NCBI GenBank assembly: GCA_025351545.1
Contig: JANXVQ010000884.1
Coordinates: 1-5,165, forward strand
Direction: 5' to 3'
Length of the DNA stretch: 5,165 nucleotides
DNA from: Spirosoma sp.
GTDB lineage: Bacteria; Bacteroidota; Bacteroidia; Cytophagales; Spirosomataceae
In this document: piece after piece, positions 1-5,165 of the stretch
Position numbering within the stretch: position 1 is the first letter of the stretch
Layout of the letters: each line of letters opens with the position of its first letter
Notes under the pieces: generated by a model
Seen by the model: only the letters and a program-made list of their open reading frames with translations
Database searches by the model: none
What the model was told of the DNA's origin: nothing
Position numbers and translations under genes: made by a program

Positions 1-1
1 A

Positions 2-1015
2 CAACGCCCTACTATATCAATTGCACTCTGTACCTACAATGGTATGGCCTATTTGCCTACGCAATGGCAGAGTTTGCTTGAGCAGCAGCAATTGCCCGAT
101 GAAGTAATTATTTGCGATGACCAGTCTACGGATGGCACGGCTGAGTTGATTACCAAATTAGCTACCGACGCGCCGTTTTCGGTACGTATTCTCGAAAATT
201 CAGTGCGACTGGGGTCTAATAAAAACTTCGAGCGTGCTTTAATGGCCTGTACAGGCGATCTGATTTACCTATGTGATCAGGATGATTTTTGGTTGCCCGA
301 AAAAATCGCTACCATGACCCAGCATATGGATCAACATCCAGAAGCACAAGTGGCTTTTTGCGATGCCTGGGTAACCGACAAGCATTTAGAGGGTCGCCAG
401 AGCCGGTTCTGGGAAGTTGTGCGATTCGACAAGCGTGCCCAGGACCGCTGGCAGTCAGGCGAATCGATGGAAGTTTTGCTCGATGGAAACCGTATGATGG
501 GCTGTGCAACCGTTATCCGGCGGACTTTTCTCAACACCGTATTACCTGTACCAACAGATATACCCGGCGACTACATTTACGACGGCTGGATAGCCTTGGT
601 ATCTGCGGCCTGTAATGCAATCCATTTTATCGATAAACCTCTGCAGCTCTATCGAACCCACATTCAACAGCAAGTGGGTGTACGCGAACAGGATGCACCG
701 GAGCCCGTTCGATTGCCCGATCGGTTGGCCCGACGCCGAGCGGGAAAACTGGCACCACTTCGCGAAAAACAAGGCCAATTAACCAAAATTGGACAGCTCC
801 TAAGCGAACGGGTCCCCGCTACTGCCTCTGGCCTACCGCTGCTGCGTCGGCGATTAGCCCATTTTACGATGCGCAGTAGTTTACCTCACAACCGAATAAA
901 ACGGATAGTTCCCGTTTTGAGCAGTTTACAACGTGGCAATTACAATCGCTATGCCGATGCATCGGCCAATTGGTACGCTCCTTACTTAGCTGTTTTGGGC
1001 GATATACTCGAATGA
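2..1015 (+). CDS. Family 2 glycosyltransferase, 5'-partial
   Basis: Cytoplasmic or membrane-associated GT-A glycosyltransferase that probably adds one sugar from a nucleotide-sugar to a lipid-linked glycan. The frame is open from base 2, and residues ISIALCTYNG, the usual first beta-strand of GT2 enzymes, precede the first ATG (44). That ATG is therefore internal, and the true start lies a few codons upstream of the window. Of 337 visible residues, the nucleotide-binding DDQSTDGT is at 39-46, the DQDDFW metal-binding (DxD-type) region at 92-97, YDGW, a likely acceptor/catalytic region, at 193-196, and YRTH at 217-220. The basic C-terminal stretch is typical of the rhamnosyltransferase-like GT2 subgroup. 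The gene looks intact and ends in TGA. The next gene starts 18 nt later in the same frame. Family is confident; the sugar transferred is unknown. Confidence 0.93.
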   Translation, partial: QRPTISIALCTYNGMAYLPTQWQSLLEQQQLPDEVIICDDQSTDGTAELITKLATDAPFSVRILENSVRLGSNKNFERALMACTGDLIYLCDQDDFWLPEKIATMTQHMDQHPEAQVAFCDAWVTDKHLEGRQSRFWEVVRFDKRAQDRWQSGESMEVLLDGNRMMGCATVIRRTFLNTVLPVPTDIPGDYIYDGWIALVSAACNAIHFIDKPLQLYRTHIQQQVGVREQDAPEPVRLPDRLARRRAGKLAPLREKQGQLTKIGQLLSERVPATASGLPLLRRRLAHFTMRSSLPHNRIKRIVPVLSSLQRGNYNRYADASANWYAPYLAVLGDILE

Positions 1016-1025
1016 CGTAGCTTTG
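994..1025 (+). promoter_or_regulatory. Possible Bacteroidota-type promoter before gene 2
   Basis: TTTG at 994-997 and TAGCTTTG at 1018-1025 are separated by 20 nt. This fits the known Bacteroidota sigma-ABfr consensus (-33 TTTG or TTG, about 20 nt, -7 TAnnTTTG). Both boxes overlap the 3' end of the upstream glycosyltransferase gene. Transcription would begin only a few bases before the GTG at 1034, giving an almost leaderless message, which weakens the case. A chance match inside an operon is possible. Confidence 0.3.
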
Positions 1026-1033
1026 TACCCACT

Positions 1034-1891
1034 GTGCTACTAACCATCTGTACCATCCGTCAACTGCCCCAGGCGCTCGCTCTGGGAGACAGCTTTTGTC
1101 AATACGCTGCCAATACAAGCGATAAACCATTGGTTTTGATCGGTTTAGTCGACGATCCGGCTCGCTTGCCTGCTGGCTTTGTTTCGCCCTATCCGCTGCT
1201 GTCTATCAATGAGTTGCTTGGACCAACACAGTTGGAGGCCCTTTCGGCGGGTTATACGCCAACAGAATTTGCTGCTGCGTGCAAACCGCTATTCATTGCC
1301 GAAACGTTCAGGCGTTATCCCGCTGAAGAAAAGTTACTATATGCCGATCCTAACATACAATTTTTAAGATCGCTATCGCCTGTCTGGAATCAACTCGCTA
1401 CGGCAAATATCATTCTAACGCCCTTTATCACCCGTAGTCCGGGCGATACAAGTTGGCCAGATGAAAAGTTTTTTCAGAATATCGGGTTGTATAGTTCAGA
1501 CTTTCTGATGTTCAGGCGGTCAGACGAAACGAAACGGCTTCTGGCCTGGTGGGCTGATCGGGTTCAGGAACGGGCCTATGTAGACTTTTGCGCGGGCCTT
1601 TGTCTGGACCAACTTTGGCTAATGCACGTACCGGTTTTTTTTCGGGACGTAATCGTGGTTAAAAATCCGGGCTGGCATATTGCCCTTTGGAACCTGCCCG
1701 AACGAACAATTCGGCAAGAGAATAACGGTTGGTTGGCAAACGGTCCAGAGGGTCAGAATCAGCTAGTTCAGTTCGTTAATTTTAAAGGGTTAGCCAATCC
1801 GGACGAAGGTTTTTTTCGCACCAGAAACGCTTACAGCTTTCAGAACGTCCTGATGTTCTACTATTGCTGGCCAATTACCGCCAGTCTCTAG
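1034..1891 (+). CDS. GT-A-like glycosyltransferase, C-terminus lost by frameshift
   Basis: Probable nucleotide-sugar glycosyltransferase of a type common in bacterial polysaccharide clusters; the sugar is unknown. The only plausible start is GTG at 1034, since a TGA lies 21 nt upstream in frame and the protein opens with a beta-strand (LLTICTIRQ). Family landmarks by recall are YADPNIQF at 103-110 (DPN where DPD is usual, the DxD-type site), LTPFITR at 128-134, FFQNIGLYSSDFLMFRRS at 146-163, WWADR at 172-176, LDQLW at 191-195 and NPGWHIALWNL at 211-221. The reading frame is convincing to about residue 261 (FVNFKGLANPDEGFF). After the T7 run at 1810-1816 the last 24 residues do not fit the family, while the -1 frame carries a convincing C-terminus to 2046. 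As read, the product is 285 aa; restored, it would be 337 aa. It may be non-functional unless slippage rescues it. Confidence 0.8.
   Translation: MLLTICTIRQLPQALALGDSFCQYAANTSDKPLVLIGLVDDPARLPAGFVSPYPLLSINELLGPTQLEALSAGYTPTEFAAACKPLFIAETFRRYPAEEKLLYADPNIQFLRSLSPVWNQLATANIILTPFITRSPGDTSWPDEKFFQNIGLYSSDFLMFRRSDETKRLLAWWADRVQERAYVDFCAGLCLDQLWLMHVPVFFRDVIVVKNPGWHIALWNLPERTIRQENNGWLANGPEGQNQLVQFVNFKGLANPDEGFFRTRNAYSFQNVLMFYYCWPITASL
1810..1816 (+). other. T7 homopolymer, likely frameshift point in gene 2
   Basis: Seven T after GG are read as GGT TTT TTT CGC in the zero frame. One additional T would give GGT TTT TTT TCG CAC CAG, joining the body of gene 2 directly to the family-like C-terminus in the other frame. 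The heptamer T TTT TTT is also in the exact X XXY YYZ phase for -1 ribosomal slippage. Both frames are open from 1786 to about 1888, so the exact point is inferred. The homopolymer and the family resemblance of FSHQKRLQLSERPDV immediately after it favour this site. Confidence 0.65.
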
Positions 1892-2046
1892 CGGTGTATA
1901 AATCACTGAATGTGGCCAATACTAGCCCAGCTTACGGAAAACAACCGGAACCCGTTGTGGTACGAGGCTGGCGATATGCAACGATCAACTCGTTGCGGGG
2001 CATAACCCGCTTTCTCGACCGGGTACATATTCCGGCTTTCATCTGA
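1816..2046 (+). pseudogene. Displaced C-terminal part of gene 2 glycosyltransferase
   Basis: Reading from 1816 in the frame one base behind gene 2 gives 76 residues ending in TGA at 2044-2046. SHQKRLQLSERPDV followed by LLLLANYRQSL resembles the usual C-terminal signature of this family (a KHQxRF-like stretch, then an RPD, then YRxxL). The region then runs on through YGKQPEPVVVRGWR to a basic tail, RFLDRVHIPAF. The stretch has no start codon or promoter of its own, continues the homology exactly where gene 2 loses it, and matches the window in base composition. It is therefore best read as the original 3' end of gene 2 rather than a separate small gene. A short in-frame TTG at 1864 could initiate a 60-aa peptide, but nothing supports that. 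Confidence 0.72.
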
Positions 2047-2099
2047 TAGCAGTCGGCCGAATAATCAACATCGATCAAGGTTTTATCAACCAATAACTC

Positions 2100-2107
2100 T
2101 ATTTTTG
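2100..2107 (+). promoter_or_regulatory. Possible -7 box for the gene 3-5 group
   Basis: TATTTTTG matches the Bacteroidota -7 consensus TAnnTTTG exactly. It would give a leader of about 50 nt before the ATG at 2163, containing the inverted repeat at 2129-2152. No good -33 TTTG or TTG is present about 20 nt upstream, so the call is weak. Its position, in the first sizeable gap of the cluster, is what makes it plausible. Confidence 0.3.
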
Positions 2108-2128
2108 CGGGCAAATTATCTCAGAAAA

Positions 2129-2152
2129 ATACAAACGTAAGCTGGTTTGTAT
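2129..2152. repeat. Perfect 8-bp inverted repeat just upstream of gene 3
   Basis: ATACAAAC at 2129-2136 and GTTTGTAT at 2145-2152 are exact reverse complements around an 8-nt loop, ending 10 nt before the ATG at 2163. It could be an operator for a dimeric regulator or a hairpin in the 5' leader that affects translation of gene 3. The stem is AT-rich and is not followed by a T-run (TTTCCC follows), so it does not look like an intrinsic terminator. Confidence 0.55.
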
Positions 2153-2162
2153 ATTTCCCTTC

Positions 2163-3272
2163 ATGAAAGTACTCTACGACCATCAAACGTTCACGGGCGT
2201 TCCTTACGGGGGTATTTCCCGCTATTTTTATGAACTGATGCGTTCTTTTTCCAAGCGGTCAGATATTGAGTTTGAACTATCGTTGCGGTTATCAAACAAC
2301 GAATACCTCGATCAGGCCTCGTTTAGCCGCCATATTCGTTACCGAAGTTTGGCGCAAGTACGAAATGCCCATCGCATTGCGTCGGCACTAAATCGATTAT
2401 CTAGTCTACGGCGAGTTAAAGCCGGTGATTTCGACGTTTTTCACCCGACTTATTACCATCCTTACTTTTTGGATGCAATTGGCAAAAAACCCTTTGTAGT
2501 GAGCTTTCACGACGCAACCAGCGAACGTTTCGGCAAAATATATCCCGAAGTAGGTGAAGGTTTATACGAGCAAAAAAAGAAATTGCTGCGTCGGGCTGAC
2601 TATATTATTGCTATTTCTGATTTTTCGAAACAGGAAATTCTTCGTTTCTTTCCGATTGAGCCAGAAAAAATAAAGGTTATTCATTTAGGCACAACGCTGG
2701 GTGAATCTGTATTGGCACCTGGAGAGCAATCGTCGCCACTGCCCGCACCATACCTACTCTATGTTGGTAAACGCGGGTTGTATAAAAACTTTGATGGTTT
2801 TTTTCGGGCTGTTCAGCCTGTGTTGCACCGCCATCCCGATTTGCATATTATTTGTGCGGGCGGGGGTTCGTTCAGCCACGATGAACAAATGTTATTTCAT
2901 GCCTCCCGGCTTACCAATCGCATCCATTACCGGCCCGTAACCGATGCCAGCCTACTTTCCCTCTACAAACATGCCCGCGCGTTTGTATTTCCGTCTTTAA
3001 ACGAAGGCTTCGGCATTCCGGTGCTGGAAGCGTATAGTGGAGGCTGCGCGGTGGTGTTGAGTAATAGAAGTTCATTACCCGAAGTAGGGGCAGATGCTGC
3101 TCTATATTTTGATCCCGAAGACGACGATTCAATAGCAGACACGATTGAACGGGTTGTAACAGACGATGCGCTCAATGCCGACCTGCGTCGGAAAGGAATC
3201 GAACGGCTGCGTAATTTTTCGTGTGATAAAACTGCCCGTCAGACACTGGAGGTTTATCAATCTCTCCACTAA
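2163..3272 (+). CDS. GT4 family glycosyltransferase (GT-B fold)
   Basis: Retaining GT-B glycosyltransferase, 369 aa, a normal length for the family, expected to transfer a sugar from a nucleotide donor to a growing lipid-linked glycan on the cytoplasmic face. The start at ATG 2163 gives the expected first strand MKVLYDHQTF and the glycine motif YGGISRYFYEL at 15-25. Other landmarks are SFHDATSERF at 114-123, YIIAISDFSKQEI at 147-159 (end of the N-terminal Rossmann domain), YLLYVGKRGLYKNFDGFFRA at 197-216 (start of the C-terminal domain) and CAGGG at 231-235. PSLNEGFGIPVLEA holds the EX7E motif (E281 and E289) that contacts the donor, followed by SLPEVGADAALYFDP at 304-318. The pattern resembles the mannosyltransferase B-like (MtfB) GT4 subgroup, but the sugar is not proven. 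The stop is 8 nt before the next gene, so the two are probably cotranscribed. No Shine-Dalgarno is seen. Confidence 0.95.
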   Translation: MKVLYDHQTFTGVPYGGISRYFYELMRSFSKRSDIEFELSLRLSNNEYLDQASFSRHIRYRSLAQVRNAHRIASALNRLSSLRRVKAGDFDVFHPTYYHPYFLDAIGKKPFVVSFHDATSERFGKIYPEVGEGLYEQKKKLLRRADYIIAISDFSKQEILRFFPIEPEKIKVIHLGTTLGESVLAPGEQSSPLPAPYLLYVGKRGLYKNFDGFFRAVQPVLHRHPDLHIICAGGGSFSHDEQMLFHASRLTNRIHYRPVTDASLLSLYKHARAFVFPSLNEGFGIPVLEAYSGGCAVVLSNRSSLPEVGADAALYFDPEDDDSIADTIERVVTDDALNADLRRKGIERLRNFSCDKTARQTLEVYQSLH

Positions 3273-3280
3273 TCGACAGT

Positions 3281-4183
3281 ATGAAACTGACGTCCGACTC
3301 GCTTCGTTCATTCGTGACGAAACCCTATAGCCCCCCCGCCCTACTTGAGGCTGCCGACCAACAAACGTACCCAAAACTAACCGTTGTAACGCCCTCATAT
3401 AACCAGGCTCAGTATTTAGAACGCACCATTTTAAGTGTTCTAAATCAGCACTATCCAAACCTGGAGTATTTCATTATGGATGGTGGATCGACAGATGGCA
3501 GCCTCGATATTATCAAAAAATACGAGTCCTATTTGGCCGGATGGGTAAGCGAAAAAGACCGGGGCCAGACCGACGCCATAAACAAAGGATTCAAGCAGGC
3601 AACGGGTGATTATGTAGCCTTTCAAAACTCCGATGATGTGTTTGCACCCGACGCGTTCAGTCGTGTAGCCAGTGCCTGGCGTAAGTTTCCTGACACCGAT
3701 ATTTTTTTTGGTGACATGTATATTACGGATGAAGCCGACGTTATTCTGGAGGAGATGCGGGCGCCGGATTTTTGCGCCGAGTGCCACATTTACGAAGGTA
3801 TGCAGGTTTTTAACCAGTCGCTTTTTATTCGGCGCGACCGATTGACACAGTTCGGTTTACTCGACGAAAGTTTGCGATTTGTCATTGATTATGAACTCGT
3901 TGCCCGGTTAGGCGTTCAGCCAGGAATGACATTCCGGCATGTTAAGGGCTTCTGGGGTGGTTTTCGGGTGCAGCCCGATGCTAAATCGTCAACGATTGCC
4001 GCTACTGTAGGTATTCAGGAGCATAAGTGGGTAAAGGACAAATACCAACCCATGTTAACATCGTCGTTTGGGGCATTATTCTGGCAGCGTTATTGCCGCC
4101 TGCGTAAATTACTGACCTTTGTTTTAAACGGAGAGTTTAGCTATGTACGGCACCGATTACGCTTGAATAGATTAAGAAAATAA
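3281..4183 (+). CDS. Family 2 glycosyltransferase, WfgS-like
   Basis: Inverting GT-A glycosyltransferase of 300 aa with a complete reading frame, expected to add one sugar to the repeat unit in the cytoplasm. Visible motifs are VVTPSYNQ at 35-42, DGGSTDGS at 67-74 (nucleotide binding), SEKDRGQTDAINKGF at 90-104, NSDD at 116-119 (DxD-type metal site), FNQSLFIRR at 177-185, and DYEL at 203-206 in the place of the usual acceptor or base region. The SEKDRGQTDAINKG block is characteristic of the WfgS/WfeV-like GT2 group of O-antigen clusters. About 30 residues precede the first strand, so a later start cannot be excluded, but ATG 3281 sits 8 nt after the previous stop, in good operon position. A run of seven C (3331-3337) lies in this N-terminal extension. 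The donor sugar is unknown. Confidence 0.95.
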   Translation: MKLTSDSLRSFVTKPYSPPALLEAADQQTYPKLTVVTPSYNQAQYLERTILSVLNQHYPNLEYFIMDGGSTDGSLDIIKKYESYLAGWVSEKDRGQTDAINKGFKQATGDYVAFQNSDDVFAPDAFSRVASAWRKFPDTDIFFGDMYITDEADVILEEMRAPDFCAECHIYEGMQVFNQSLFIRRDRLTQFGLLDESLRFVIDYELVARLGVQPGMTFRHVKGFWGGFRVQPDAKSSTIAATVGIQEHKWVKDKYQPMLTSSFGALFWQRYCRLRKLLTFVLNGEFSYVRHRLRLNRLRK

Positions 4184-4194
4184 GAAAATTACCG

Positions 4195-4222
4195 GTTACG
4201 ATTCGTGACTTACAGTCGTAAT
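4195..4222 (+). other. Possible stem-loop in the 65-nt gap before gene 5
   Basis: TTACGA at 4196-4201 pairs with TCGTAA at 4216-4221. With two G-U pairs in the RNA and one more A-U pair the stem reaches 9 bp (4195-4203 with 4214-4222) around a 10-nt loop. No T-run follows, so it is not a standard terminator. It could modulate expression of the downstream membrane protein or be chance. Confidence 0.3.
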
Positions 4223-4248
4223 AGGAAAACCGTTATACATCATAAACT

Positions 4249-5165
4249 ATGACCAGTTTCATTCGCTTTGTACAGACACTCGACTATATGCGAATGGTTG
4301 TCGGTATCTGTATTCTTTTGGATGGCTACCCGCTGATTTTCTTTTTCCGGGAAACCTTAAAACTGGCTCCGGGCAGTACAACCTTCACTGCAGCCGCGCT
4401 GGCGGGTGGATTGGTGCTTATGGTTCCGTTTACGGTATTACGTCGACTGTATCGACCTAATATGACCATGATGGGAATTGGCCTTAGCTTTTTGGCACTC
4501 ATCATCTTCTACATGTTTTTTTTCAATGCTGTACCTGGCTTCGAGGATTATAACAAGGATACCATTTACTTCACTTACGTACTACTTTTTTTATTTCTGC
4601 TCATCAATATACCGAATGACATAATTAGGGTTTTCATCCCGATTGTTGTTTTGTTCACTTTGGTATCCAATCTGGCTCTGATTTATGCATTAATAACGGA
4701 TCCTACCTGGGCCATTGGGCAACGGGCAACCATTACACTCAACAACGGCGATGAGGGTTCAGGTAATCCACACGCCTTTTCACGAAACGCCTTCATGGGC
4801 GTTATTGCCTGTGCCATTGGGCTATTGCGTCCGAACAATAACGTTCTGTTTAAACTACTTTGCTTTTTTGCCGGGGTAGTCAATATTGCCGTTCTAGTGC
4901 TAACCCAAACCCGCTCAGCCATTGTTGCGTTGATCGTTGCCGTGATTTTATTCATGTATTTCAACGTTCGGCCAACTCAAATTCGCATGGCGGTTCGAGG
5001 TCTTGTCAAACCCATACCTATTCTAATTATGGTCGTGGGTTTTATGGGTGTCATTTACTTTTTTCAACGCTATTATGCGATCTATCTGGTCCTTTACGAC
5101 TATGTGTCAAGCTTTATGGAACGCAATCTGGAAAATGTATATGCACTTTTAGGGATGAAGGTACA
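4249..5165 (+). CDS. O-antigen ligase/polymerase-like membrane protein, 3'-partial
   Basis: The frame is open from ATG 4249 to the window end (305 codons visible, no stop), so the gene continues downstream. The product is strongly hydrophobic with about eight or nine predicted membrane segments by eye, near residues 15-33, 47-64, 74-93, 106-120, 127-149, 181-193, 200-219, 222-240 and 255-273. A hydrophilic stretch at 150-180 (with GNPHAFSRNAF at 172-182) is probably an external loop. LTQTRSAIVALIVAVILF at 218-235 matches the conserved start of the Wzy_C/O-antigen ligase domain, where a T-x-S/T-R-S motif is typical. Such proteins polymerise undecaprenyl-linked repeat units (Wzy) or ligate chains to lipid A core (WaaL), and sequence alone does not separate these. 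It follows gene 4 by 65 nt, in keeping with a Wzy-dependent cluster. Alternative starts exist at residues 14 and 16. Confidence 0.88.
   Translation, partial: MTSFIRFVQTLDYMRMVVGICILLDGYPLIFFFRETLKLAPGSTTFTAAALAGGLVLMVPFTVLRRLYRPNMTMMGIGLSFLALIIFYMFFFNAVPGFEDYNKDTIYFTYVLLFLFLLINIPNDIIRVFIPIVVLFTLVSNLALIYALITDPTWAIGQRATITLNNGDEGSGNPHAFSRNAFMGVIACAIGLLRPNNNVLFKLLCFFAGVVNIAVLVLTQTRSAIVALIVAVILFMYFNVRPTQIRMAVRGLVKPIPILIMVVGFMGVIYFFQRYYAIYLVLYDYVSSFMERNLENVYALLGMKV

Larger units (their letters stand above)
2047..2162. other. Non-coding gap between the two gene groups
   Basis: This 116-nt gap is the longest non-coding stretch in the window if the restored end of gene 2 is accepted (271 nt from the 1891 stop otherwise). 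It is AT-rich and holds a possible -7 box at 2100-2107 and an 8-bp inverted repeat at 2129-2152. I see no GC-rich hairpin followed by a T-run, so no intrinsic terminator for gene 2 is evident. Confidence 0.7.

Noticed and set aside
44..46. ATG at 44 as the start of gene 1
   Set aside because: The open frame upstream encodes the conserved first GT2 strand ISIALCTYNG, so the ATG is an internal Met and the gene begins before the window.
864..1130. 88-aa open frame on the minus strand across the gene 1-2 junction
   Set aside because: It is antisense to two well-supported genes, is cysteine- and tryptophan-rich in a shadow-like way, and has no motif or promoter evidence.
1877..1895. ACCGC/GCGGT hairpin around the gene 2 stop as terminator or frameshift stimulator
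   Set aside because: Five base pairs with a 9-nt loop, no T-run after it, and about 60 nt from the slippery tract, too far for a stimulator. It lies within the restored coding region.
2573..2579. A AAA AAG, a strong -1 slippery heptamer, in the zero frame of the GT4 gene
   Set aside because: The GT4 frame is complete and family-like on both sides. The -1 frame hits TGA seven codons later, giving only a truncated domain. Probably just a Gln-Lys-Lys codon run.
3331..3337. C7 run near the start of the second GT2 gene, as a phase-variation tract
   Set aside because: The gene is intact in frame, seven C is short for a bacterial contingency tract, and it encodes Ser-Pro-Pro in a poorly conserved N-terminal extension. 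Kept only within the homopolymer observation.
4683..4964. 93-aa open frame on the minus strand
   Set aside because: It lies opposite the membrane-protein frame, which has clear hydrophobic segments and the TQTRSA motif. The reverse frame shows no recognisable domain.

Overview
This window is part of a surface-polysaccharide (exopolysaccharide, capsule or O-antigen) biosynthesis cluster, with five genes all on the + strand and both end genes cut by the window edges. The host is probably a Bacteroidota bacterium of the Cytophagales, in the style of Spirosoma and relatives. This is inferred from the mid-range GC, the lack of Shine-Dalgarno sequences before the starts, TAnnTTTG promoter-like boxes, and the character of the proteins. 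I could not run a search, so the genus is a guess.

Layout: (1) 2-1015, a family 2 glycosyltransferase (GT-A fold) whose start codon lies just outside the window. (2) 1034-1891, a GT-A-like nucleotide-sugar transferase of a type common in such clusters. It appears frameshifted near its 3' end at a run of seven T (1810-1816), and its original C-terminus lies in another frame to 2046. (3) 2047-2162, a non-coding gap with a perfect 8-bp inverted repeat and a possible promoter box. (4) 2163-3272, a GT4 (GT-B fold) glycosyltransferase. (5) 3281-4183, a second, WfgS-like GT2. (6) 4184-4248, a 65-nt gap with a possible stem-loop. (7) From 4249 past the window end, a polytopic membrane protein of the O-antigen ligase/polymerase (Wzy/WaaL) type. 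It has no stop codon in the window.

How they work together (inference from family roles): the cytoplasmic glycosyltransferases each add one sugar to a lipid-linked repeat unit. After flipping by a Wzx-type flippase, not seen here, the membrane protein would join units into a polymer or ligate the chain to its acceptor. The donor and acceptor sugars cannot be read from sequence.

The most notable observation is the T7 frameshift in gene 2. It sits on a sequence that is also a canonical -1 slippery heptamer (T TTT TTT in the zero frame). It could be a fresh inactivating indel, a slippage-restored gene, a phase-variable tract or a sequencing error. Runs of seven or eight T occur in four of the five genes. 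I found no CRISPR, tRNA, rRNA, insertion sequence or wholly new system.
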